Assembly (NCBI GenBank): GCA_900549545.1
Contig: URPA01000086.1
Span: 1-5,693 of the forward strand
Length of the DNA stretch: 5,693 nt
Source: an uncultured Eubacteriales bacterium
Lineage (GTDB): Bacteria; Bacillota; Clostridia; Oscillospirales; Oscillospiraceae
Direction of reading: 5' to 3'
The notes under the pieces are model-generated. The model was given only the letters and a program-made list of their open reading frames with translations, searched no databases and had not been told where the DNA came from. Position numbers and translations under genes: made by a program. Below, one piece after another: positions 1 to 5,581 of the stretch (its first letter is position 1; every line of letters starts with the position of its first letter).

Positions 1-103
1 GCGGCTCTTAGCGCGGAGATGAGAGCTGGCGAGCGTAAGCGAGACTGAGAGGGTACCGCGCAAAGCGGGATAAGTTTACACTGGTGCAAAATCAGCAGTG
101 CAC
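1..103. repeat. Hairpin-rich intergenic repeat (REP-like)
   Basis: No convincing gene lies here. A GGCTCT / AGAGCT stem (3-8 with 22-27, one G-U pair) is followed by the pattern AGCTG, a variable GC-rich insert (28-43), then ACTGAGAGGG (44-53). From memory, an AGCTG-insert-ACTGAGAGGG layout is a widely dispersed intergenic repeat in gut Firmicutes. A second small stem pairs GTGCA (84-88) with TGCAC (99-103). GGTGCAAAAT occurs at 83-92 and again at 119-128, linking this stretch to the adjacent palindrome. The left edge is cut by the window. The hairpins are seen directly; membership in a dispersed family is recalled pattern, not searched. GGTACCGCG at 52-60 looks like a fragment of a T-box motif, but nothing around it supports one. 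Confidence 0.4.
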
Positions 104-113
104 GGGGAAACAG

Positions 114-140
114 GGGACGGTGCAAAATTTGCACCGTCCC
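114..140 (-). terminator. Perfect GC-rich palindrome after ypeB, possible terminator
   Basis: GGGACGGTGC (114-123) pairs perfectly with GCACCGTCCC (131-140), with AAAATTT between them that can extend the stem by up to 3 A-T pairs. It begins 6 bases past the ypeB stop codon, where a terminator would be expected. The T-tracts are poor on both strands: CTGTTTCC follows on the minus strand and TTGCTCTT on the plus strand. It may therefore be a weak or bidirectional terminator, an mRNA 3'-end stabiliser, or a dispersed repeat. The GGGACGG / CCGTCCC ends resemble REP-like repeats common in Clostridia (recalled, not searched). Confidence 0.45.
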
Positions 141-146
141 TTGCTC

Positions 147-1424
147 TTACGCCGCGCTGACGTTTATTTTGCGCTGAATGCCGGTCTGGGCATCGACATA
201 GATAGTGACCTCCCGGCGGTTTTTATCCGTGCAGCTAAATTCATAGCAGGGCAGGTCATTGCCGCCGTCGGATTTGAGAATGACCTTCCTCGCCCCGGTT
301 GTTTTGAGGCCCTGCGGAAGCTTCTCCTCCGCCTGCTCCTGGCTGACGGTGAACTCCGCGCCGGTCTTGTCCGCGCAGTAGTCGGCGGCGTTGAAGGCGT
401 AGATTGAGCCATCATCCATCGCCACCGCCACGGTGAGGGTGTTGTCAAGGCAGAGCGCGTCCCCCTCCAGCCCGGCAAACTCCATGCGCAGCACCGCGCC
501 CTCGCCTCGCGAGTTGATAAGGGTCACATTCTCATAGCCGTGCTCCCGCAGAAAGCTCTCGGCGGCGGACTGCGCCTCCTTTTCGGATATAGCGATATCG
601 CTCACGAGTCTGGAGCTGGCCATGCTCTCCACCCCGGCGGAGCTGACACAAATCATCATCTCCCCGGCGCTGTAACAGTGCCGCCCGTCGCTGCCCTCGT
701 AGTCGTATTCCTTTTTTAGCTCCTCCTTGCTGACTCCGGCAAACTCCGCCGCCTTGTTGAGCATATCCTCCTCCGTCAGGCGCAGGCCGCCGCTTGTTTT
801 CTCGCTGAGGGCGTATTTGCCGTCATACTCCGGGGTAGTGCCGCAGTCAAACTGCGCCTCATAGTCAAGCAGCTCCCCGCTGAGCCTGCCGCCGTCCTCG
901 ATGCCGACGTTTGCAAGCTCCGTGACGCGGCTGTCCATTATCACATCGCCGCGGTTGACACTGCCCTGCATCTCCCGCAGTGCCTCGGAAAGCTCCGCCG
1001 CCTTTCTGCCCATGGAGCTGAGCTCCCTGACCTGCTTATCGGTGAAGCCCTCCTCCGCCGCCTCATAGCACAGGCAGTGGGCATAGTCCCCCGCCACGTT
1101 CAAAAAGGCGCTGAGCTGCTCAAGCTCCTGCGTTGAAAACGGCAGGGAGGACATGGCCGTCTCCGCCGCGAGCGCGTCGGCATAGACCTCGGAGCAGATG
1201 AGGCTGCACATGGCCCCGTCGGTGGCGTAGGCGCTTTTCTGCATTGCGGCGCTGAGCGCCTCCGTCGCGGCGACGGTCTGCTCAAAGGCCTGGGCGGAGC
1301 TGTATTTTGCGATATAGCTGTGCCTTTCAAGCTGTCCCTGCACGGCAAAGGAATAAAGCCCCAGCGCCATAATGGCCGCCGCGGCATATGTTATGGCTAA
1401 AATTTTCACCTTTTTATTTTTCAC
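147..1424 (-). CDS. ypeB: Spore germination protein YpeB
   Basis: Probable YpeB, the membrane-anchored partner that in Bacillus is needed to assemble and stabilise the cortex-lytic enzyme SleB in the spore. The 425 aa length is close to the roughly 450 aa family norm. A short basic N-terminus (MKNKKVK) precedes one hydrophobic segment (about residues 8-28), consistent with an uncleaved anchor. A helical, Ala/Glu-rich domain follows (about 35-185). The family-like motif PEYDG lies at 198-202 and PepSY-type repeats at about 216-425, with AxxxA/L helices followed by beta-rich stretches such as DDGSIYAF (337-344) and VTIYVDAQTG (406-415). It has 11 cysteines, many for an exported protein. The GTG start is chosen because it keeps the anchor and has AAAAGGGG 9 bases upstream; the next ATG (codon 20) would cut the anchor. 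It lies 58 bp behind gltX but beyond a strong terminator. No sleB is visible next to it. Assignment is by overall layout and motif recognition. Confidence 0.85.
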   Translation of the reverse strand: MKNKKVKILAITYAAAAIMALGLYSFAVQGQLERHSYIAKYSSAQAFEQTVAATEALSAAMQKSAYATDGAMCSLICSEVYADALAAETAMSSLPFSTQELEQLSAFLNVAGDYAHCLCYEAAEEGFTDKQVRELSSMGRKAAELSEALREMQGSVNRGDVIMDSRVTELANVGIEDGGRLSGELLDYEAQFDCGTTPEYDGKYALSEKTSGGLRLTEEDMLNKAAEFAGVSKEELKKEYDYEGSDGRHCYSAGEMMICVSSAGVESMASSRLVSDIAISEKEAQSAAESFLREHGYENVTLINSRGEGAVLRMEFAGLEGDALCLDNTLTVAVAMDDGSIYAFNAADYCADKTGAEFTVSQEQAEEKLPQGLKTTGARKVILKSDGGNDLPCYEFSCTDKNRREVTIYVDAQTGIQRKINVSAA

Positions 1425-1467
1425 AAAAAAACACCCCTTTTGGGATATTATCTCTCAAAAGGGGTGT
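1425..1467 (-). terminator. Intrinsic terminator of gltX
   Basis: On the minus strand ACACCCCTTTTG (1467-1456) pairs perfectly with CAAAAGGGGTGT (1442-1431): a 12 bp stem, a 13-base loop, then six more T after the arm (1430-1425). It begins 15 bases past the gltX TGA. The U-tract directly abuts the GTG start of ypeB, so terminator and ypeB translation signals overlap completely. On the plus strand the hairpin is followed only by ATTACTTATT, so termination of plus-strand transcripts is less likely. Confidence 0.9.
1434..1441 (-). promoter_or_regulatory. ypeB ribosome binding site inside a terminator arm
   Basis: On the minus strand AAAAGGGG ends 9 bases before the GTG at 1422-1424, a normal spacing, and supports that start. 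The same bases form most of the 3' arm of the hairpin at 1431-1467. If a transcript reads through from gltX and the hairpin folds, this site would be buried. Confidence 0.6.
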
Positions 1468-1482
1468 ATTACTTATTAAAAA

Positions 1483-2958
1483 TCAGCCAAGTTTTTCCAT
1501 GGCGATTCTGAGCCTGCGGAGCGTCTCCTCCCGGCCCAGTATGCGGCATATCTCCACCGCGCCGCCGGGGGTGACGGCCTTACCGGCAGCGGCAATGCGC
1601 ACCGGCCACATGACGACGGAGTTTTTGACCTCCATGCGCTCTGCAAGCCCGGTCATTGCGGGCAGAAGCAGCTCGTCCGTCCACTCGGGCAGGGCCTCAA
1701 AGGCGGGGATGATCTCGCCCAGAACCTTCAGCGCGCTCTCCTTAGAGGACTTGGACTTTTTGTGCACAAATAGCTCCGCGTCATACTCTGGCAGCGTGTC
1801 AAAGAAGTCGAGCTTCTCGGGAATATCGGTCAAAACCTCGGTGCGCTGCTGCAACAGCGCGGCGATATCGGCGGCGCTGTAATTTTCGTTCCTCACTGCC
1901 TGACGGATATAGGGCTCGGCAATCTCGGCAAAATCCCCGGCGCTCATGGCGCGGATATACTCGGCGTTAAAATACTTGAGCTTTTCAATGTCGAATATGG
2001 CGGGGGACTTGGAGATGCCGGAGAGCTCAAAGACCTCGGCAAGCTCGTCCATCGTGAAGATCTCCTGCTCGCCGCGGGGGCTCCAGCCCAGCAGGGCAAC
2101 GTAGTTTATGACCGCGTCCGTCAAAAAGCCCTGGGCGATAAGGTCCTCATAAGAGGGGTCGCCATGGCGCTTGGACATCTTGTTGTGCGCGTCGCGCATG
2201 ACGGGGGAGCAGTGGACATATTTGGGGATATCCCAGCCAAAGCCCTTGTACAGCAGGTCATATTTCGGCGCAGAGGAGAGATATTCGCTCCCGCGCACCA
2301 CGTGGGTAATGCCCATGAGATGGTCGTCCACGACATTTGCGAAGTTATAGGTGGGCAGCCCGTCGCGCTTTATGAGCACCTGGTCGTCAAGCTCCACATT
2401 CTCAACCGTGATATCGCCGAAGGTCTCATCGTGGAAGGTGGTGCTGCCCTCGTGGGGGATGCGCTGGCGGATGACATAGGGTTCACCCGCGGCGGCGCGG
2501 CGGTCGGATTCCTCGCGGCTGAGGCTGCGGCAGGGGTCGTCTCCCCTGTCAAACTCGCCGCTGTCCTCCTCGCTCTCGGCCTTTTCGCAGAAGCAGCGGT
2601 AGGCGTGCCCCCGCTCCATGAGAAGCTCGGCGTATTCTTTATAAAAGGGGCGGCGCTCGGTCTGGATATACGGGGCGACAGGGCCGCCAATGTCCGGGCC
2701 CTCATCGTGCTCAAGGTGGCACTCCTTCATCGTGCGGTAGATAACATCCACCGCGCCCTCGACAAGCCTGCCCTGGTCAGTGTCCTCGATGCGGAGTATA
2801 AACTTGCCCTTATTGTGCCGGGCGATGAGCCAGGTGTAAAGCGCCGTGCGGAGATTGCCCACGTGCATATATCCTGTGGGGGACGGGGCAAAACGGGTGC
2901 GGACCTCGCCCCTGGGTATGCGCGCCTCCATCTCCTCAAACCATTTCATGTCTTTCAT
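1483..2958 (-). CDS. gltX: Glutamyl-tRNA synthetase
   Basis: Class Ib aminoacyl-tRNA synthetase that charges tRNA-Glu with glutamate in the cytoplasm; in many Firmicutes it also mischarges tRNA-Gln for GatCAB, which cannot be judged here. Motifs in order: FAPSPTG (23-29) followed by HVGN (32-35, the HIGH box), RIEDTDQGR (56-64), YRCFC (120-124), the acceptor-binding and glutamate pocket region from TYNFANVVDDH (203-213) to RGSEYL (222-227), and KMSKRHGD (260-267, the KMSKS box). A helical anticodon-binding domain fills the C-terminal third. C122, C124 and C143 suggest a partial remnant of the zinc site seen in some GluRS. The 491 aa length is normal. The start is supported by AAAGGAG (2973-2967), 8 bases upstream; an alternative ATG at codon 4 lacks this spacing. 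Transcription likely starts from the sigma-A promoter at 3004-3032 and ends at 1425-1467. Confidence 0.97.
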   Translation of the reverse strand: MKDMKWFEEMEARIPRGEVRTRFAPSPTGYMHVGNLRTALYTWLIARHNKGKFILRIEDTDQGRLVEGAVDVIYRTMKECHLEHDEGPDIGGPVAPYIQTERRPFYKEYAELLMERGHAYRCFCEKAESEEDSGEFDRGDDPCRSLSREESDRRAAAGEPYVIRQRIPHEGSTTFHDETFGDITVENVELDDQVLIKRDGLPTYNFANVVDDHLMGITHVVRGSEYLSSAPKYDLLYKGFGWDIPKYVHCSPVMRDAHNKMSKRHGDPSYEDLIAQGFLTDAVINYVALLGWSPRGEQEIFTMDELAEVFELSGISKSPAIFDIEKLKYFNAEYIRAMSAGDFAEIAEPYIRQAVRNENYSAADIAALLQQRTEVLTDIPEKLDFFDTLPEYDAELFVHKKSKSSKESALKVLGEIIPAFEALPEWTDELLLPAMTGLAERMEVKNSVVMWPVRIAAAGKAVTPGGAVEICRILGREETLRRLRIAMEKLG

Positions 2959-3003
2959 TATATATTCTCCTTTTGTAAACAGGGTGTTATTTCAACAAGC
3001 CAC

Positions 3004-3032
3004 ATCTTAATTTACATTTTACCTGTTGTCAA
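3004..3032 (-). promoter_or_regulatory. Sigma-A promoter for gltX
   Basis: On the minus strand a consensus -35 TTGACA (3032-3027), a 17-base spacer, and a -10 TAAGAT (3009-3004) are seen. Transcription would start near 2997, giving a leader of roughly 38 bases, just long enough for the ribosome binding site and too short for a T-box. The -35 box shares 5 bases with that of the trpS promoter. Confidence 0.7.
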
Positions 3033-3054
3033 GATGAACTTATTTTGGTAGAAT
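3026..3054 (+). promoter_or_regulatory. Sigma-A promoter for trpS
   Basis: -35 TTGTCA (3026-3031), a 17-base spacer, and -10 TAGAAT (3049-3054). Transcription would start near 3061, giving a leader of about 46 bases. This is too short for a T-box or other attenuator, although trpS is T-box controlled in many Firmicutes. It overlaps the divergent gltX promoter. Confidence 0.7.
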
Positions 3055-3106
3055 ATGTTGATAGTTTGTGAATACTCATTTTTATATAAAATAAGAAGGT
3101 AACACT

Positions 3107-4132
3107 ATGGAAAGCACAAATCAGACCCAAACTCCCAAAAAAGTAATGCTCTCGGGCATCCAGCCCTCCGGTGAGCTGCACCTTGGCAACTATCTCGGCG
3201 CGGTGAAGAACTGGTCGGCGCTGGCGGATGAGTTTGACTGTTATTATTTCATGGCCGATATGCACAGCATAACCGTCCGACAGAACCCGGCGGAGCTGCG
3301 CCGCCGCTCGGTCTCCCAGCTGGCGCAGTATATCGCCTGCGGGCTTGACCCGGAGAAGAACACCCTGTTTATCCAGAGCCATGTGCATGAGCACGCGGAG
3401 CTGGGCTGGGTGCTCAACTGCTACACCATGTTCGGTGAGCTCAGCCGTATGACCCAGTTTAAGGACAAGAGCGCGAAAAACGCCTCCAACATCAACGGCG
3501 GCCTCTTCACCTACCCCGCGCTGATGGCGGCGGATATCCTGCTCTACCAGCCGGACTATGTCCCTGTGGGCGAGGACCAGAAGCAGCACTGCGAGCTGAC
3601 GCGCGACGTTGCCATCCGCTTCAATGGCATATACGGGGACACCTTCAAGGTACCCGAGCCCTATATCCCCAAGGTGGGCGCAAGAGTCATGAGCCTTGGA
3701 ACGCCGACCTCAAAGATGTCCAAATCCGACCCCCAGGGCTGCGTGTTCATCATGGATAAGCCCGAGGAGATAGCCCGCAAGTTCAAGCGCGCCGTCACCG
3801 ATTCCGACACCGAAAACTGCGTGCGCTATGACGCGGAGAATAAGCCCGGCGTTGCAAACCTCATGAGCATCTATTCCTCCGTCACCGGGGAGAGCTTTGA
3901 GGAGATCGAGCGGGACTTTGCCGGCAAGGGCTACGGCGTATTCAAGCCCGCCGTGGGAGATGCTGTCATTGAGGCCCTGCGCCCCATCCGCGAGGAGACG
4001 GAGCGCCTGCTCGCCGATAAGGCCTACCTCAAGCAGGTGTATACCGACGGCGCGATGCGCGCAAGCGCGGTCGCGAGAAAGACCCTGCGCAAGGTATATA
4101 AGCGCATCGGTTTCGTTGAGAAGCCTTTTTAA
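3107..4132 (+). CDS. trpS: Tryptophanyl-tRNA synthetase
   Basis: Class Ic aminoacyl-tRNA synthetase, normally a homodimer, that charges tRNA-Trp in the cytoplasm. Motifs: SGIQPSGELHLGNYLGA (16-32, including the HLGN form of the HIGH box), MADMHS (49-54), GELSRMTQFKDKS (110-122), PALMAADILLYQ (137-148, tryptophan pocket region with the usual Asp), PVGEDQKQHCELTRD (153-167), and SKMSKSDP (202-209, KMSKS box). The 341 aa length matches the family. The ATG start is supported by AGAAGG (3094-3099) 7 bases upstream and by the promoter at 3026-3054. The first 12 residues are polar and probably disordered. It diverges from gltX. Its TAA stop is followed after one base by a palindromic repeat, which may form its 3' end. 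No frameshift or missing catalytic motif is seen. Confidence 0.97.
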   Translation: MESTNQTQTPKKVMLSGIQPSGELHLGNYLGAVKNWSALADEFDCYYFMADMHSITVRQNPAELRRRSVSQLAQYIACGLDPEKNTLFIQSHVHEHAELGWVLNCYTMFGELSRMTQFKDKSAKNASNINGGLFTYPALMAADILLYQPDYVPVGEDQKQHCELTRDVAIRFNGIYGDTFKVPEPYIPKVGARVMSLGTPTSKMSKSDPQGCVFIMDKPEEIARKFKRAVTDSDTENCVRYDAENKPGVANLMSIYSSVTGESFEEIERDFAGKGYGVFKPAVGDAVIEALRPIREETERLLADKAYLKQVYTDGAMRASAVARKTLRKVYKRIGFVEKPF

Positions 4133-4133
4133 T

Positions 4134-4295
4134 GAGCAAGCGCTGAACAAATCTTCTCGGTTATTTGCGGACAATTTGCGCTCTGACTTCGCCACTTTTC
4201 CTTGAAATACACAAAGTATGTCGGCAAAAAAGTGTCATCGTCAGAACACAAATTCTCTCGCAAATCACTCTCGCCGATTTATTCATCACTTGCTC
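4134..4295. repeat. Complete palindromic MITE-like element (left copy)
   Basis: The ends are an imperfect 20 bp terminal inverted repeat (4134-4153 against 4295-4276, 17 of 20 matching) sharing GAGCAAG. Complementarity continues inward, with gaps, through ATTTGCG, AATTTG, CTGAC and CACTTTT blocks to a central ATAC-ACAAA-GTAT hairpin (4207-4219). The whole element could thus fold into one long imperfect stem. It starts one base after the trpS stop codon and is visibly AT-richer than the flanking genes. Bases 4177-4298 match the repeat downstream of tagO in inverted orientation. No transposase is present, so mobility would be in trans (inference). It may also act as the trpS 3' end, although the T7 run at 4314-4320 is too far from the stem for a standard terminator. 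Confidence 0.8.
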
Positions 4296-4315
4296 TGATA
4301 TGATTTGATATGATT
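4296..4315 (+). repeat. Tandem 10-bp direct repeat upstream of tagO
   Basis: TGATATGATT occurs twice in a row, followed by five more T (4316-4320). It sits between the inner end of the palindromic element and tagO, in the region where the tagO promoter should be. It could be a regulator site or simple slippage; nothing distinguishes these. The junction contains TTGATA (4305-4310), a possible -35, but no good -10 lies at the right distance. Confidence 0.5.
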
Positions 4316-4373
4316 TTTTTAACGCTGGGTGTATGAGGAACGCGCCCTAAAAATATAACGGAGATAGAAGTAG

Positions 4374-5468
4374 ATGTTTCCAAATATGGCTCTTTGGCTC
4401 AAGCTGCTGCTGGCGGTGCTTATCGCCTTCGTGGTCAGCTTTCTGATGACGCCGCCGGTCAAAAGCTTCGCCCAGAAGGTTGGGGCGATGGACGTGCCAA
4501 AGGATGAACGGCGGGTGCACAACCACCCCATACCCCGCATGGGCGGGCTTGCGATTTTTCTTGGCTTTGTGATATCCATGCTGCTGTTTGTGGATGTATC
4601 CACGCAGGTCATGGGTATGCTGCTTGGCGCGGTTATAATTGTCGTCATGGGCGCGGTGGACGATATCGTCTCCCTCAACCCCTGGGTGAAGCTCGCCGGG
4701 CAGATCGCTGCCGCGGCCGTGGCTATCCGCTGCGGCGTGGTGTTTGACGCGATAACAAACCCGAACTTCATGTCCGAGACTACGACGATAGAAATCGGCT
4801 GGCTGTCCATTCCGCTGACGATGCTGTGGATAGTCGCCTGTACCAACGCCGTCAATCTCATTGACGGGCTGGACGGGCTTGCCGTGGGCGTGTCCGCGAT
4901 AAGCTCGCTGACGATGCTTATAGTCTCGCTGCTGGTGTCTGAGCCGAGCATTTCCCTGATTTTGGCGGCGCTCACCGGCGCGTGCATCGGCTTTATGCCC
5001 TATAACCTCAACCCCGCAAAGATTTTCATGGGTGACGTGGGCTCGCAGCTGCTGGGCTTTGTGCTTTCAACAGTGTCCATCATGGGCCTTTTCAAGTTCC
5101 ACGCGATCATCACCTTCCTTGTGCCGCTGCTGGCGCTGGCCGTCCCGCTTGCGGACACGGTGTTCGCCTTCTTCCGGCGCATCCTCCACGGGCAGAGCCC
5201 CTTCCACGCGGACAAGGGGCATTTCCACCACCGCCTGCTCGCCATGGGCCTTAACCAGAAGCAGGCTGTCGCCGTGCTGTACGGGGTGTCCGCGCTGCTG
5301 GGCACCGTCGCCGTGCTGCTTGCGGGGACGAGTATGCCGCTGCGCATTGTGTGCATAGTCATCGGCTTTGTAATCTCCCTTGCGATGTGGCTCTTCGTTT
5401 TCCGGCAGCACAACGCCCATCTTGAGCAGAAAAACGAGGAAAACGAGGGCAAAGAATCCTCAGAGTAA
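4374..5468 (+). CDS. tagO: Undecaprenyl-phosphate GlcNAc-1-phosphate transferase (TagO/WecA type)
   Basis: Polytopic membrane enzyme of the MraY/WecA/TagO family that transfers a HexNAc-1-phosphate (typically GlcNAc) from its UDP-sugar to undecaprenyl phosphate. This is the first step of teichoic acid or other wall polysaccharide synthesis. Signatures: RRVHNHPIPRMGGLAIF (46-62), the Asp pair in GAVDDI (93-98), NAVNLIDGLDGLA (158-170), FMGDVGSQLLG (218-228) and HADKGHFHHRLL (278-289, the His-rich loop typical of WecA/TagO rather than MraY). About 11 hydrophobic segments are spaced along the 364 aa, and a charged tail (about 348-364, Glu/Asn/Ser-rich) ends it. GGAG (4360-4363), 10 bases upstream, supports this ATG over a second at codon 5. 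It is co-directional with trpS but separated by 241 bp including a repeat element. Its last Glu codon and TAA stop lie within the inverted copy of that element, so the original C-terminus may have differed. The exact sugar and polymer cannot be told without neighbours. Confidence 0.93.
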   Translation: MFPNMALWLKLLLAVLIAFVVSFLMTPPVKSFAQKVGAMDVPKDERRVHNHPIPRMGGLAIFLGFVISMLLFVDVSTQVMGMLLGAVIIVVMGAVDDIVSLNPWVKLAGQIAAAAVAIRCGVVFDAITNPNFMSETTTIEIGWLSIPLTMLWIVACTNAVNLIDGLDGLAVGVSAISSLTMLIVSLLVSEPSISLILAALTGACIGFMPYNLNPAKIFMGDVGSQLLGFVLSTVSIMGLFKFHAIITFLVPLLALAVPLADTVFAFFRRILHGQSPFHADKGHFHHRLLAMGLNQKQAVAVLYGVSALLGTVAVLLAGTSMPLRIVCIVIGFVISLAMWLFVFRQHNAHLEQKNEENEGKESSE

Positions 5469-5581
5469 GCGATGAATAAACCGGCGAGAGTGATTTGCGA
5501 GAGAATTTGTGTTCTGGCGATGACACTTTTTCGCAGACATACTTTGTGTATTTCAAGGAAAAGTGGCGAAGTCAGGGCGCA
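5460..5581. repeat. Inverted, truncated second copy of the MITE-like element (right copy)
   Basis: The reverse complement of this stretch aligns without gaps to 4177-4298, with 115 of 122 positions identical by hand count. The inner terminus GAGTAAG (5463-5469) corresponds to GAGCAAG of the left copy and contains the tagO TAA stop. The match ends abruptly at 5581, so the outer part of the element, equivalent to 4134-4176, is missing. That indicates truncation by deletion or by another sequence (5582 onwards). Its long hairpin would therefore be incomplete. Confidence 0.85.

Noticed and set aside
28..60. T-box-like GGTACCGCG near the left edge
   Set aside because: No specifier stem or synthetase or amino-acid gene follows, and the following palindrome does not pair with the motif.
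1539..1544. CATACT on the minus strand as a sigma-G -10 for ypeB
   Set aside because: There is no TGAATA-like -35 at 17-18 bases, and the bases encode part of the gltX C-terminus.
2164..3051. 295-codon open frame on the plus strand opposite gltX
   Set aside because: It lies antisense to a gene with full GluRS motifs and runs through the divergent promoter region. It has no recognisable domain and is explained by high GC content.
3029..3589. 186-codon open frame on the minus strand over the start of trpS
   Set aside because: It is antisense to a clear trpS and crosses both promoters; no family resemblance.
4161..4286. 41-codon minus-strand ORF inside the left repeat copy, and a 39-codon plus-strand counterpart at 5472-5591
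   Set aside because: Neither has a ribosome binding site. Both lie in a palindromic repeat, and three of the differences change amino acids. Kept only as a finding.
4305..4337. tagO promoter with TTGATA as -35 and TATGAG as -10
   Set aside because: The spacer would be 21 bases, too long; the 18-base alternative GTGTAT is a poor -10.
4319..4987. 222-codon open frame on the minus strand over tagO
   Set aside because: It is antisense to the membrane segments of tagO, and its Ser/Thr/Ile-rich content is what antisense of such sequence gives.
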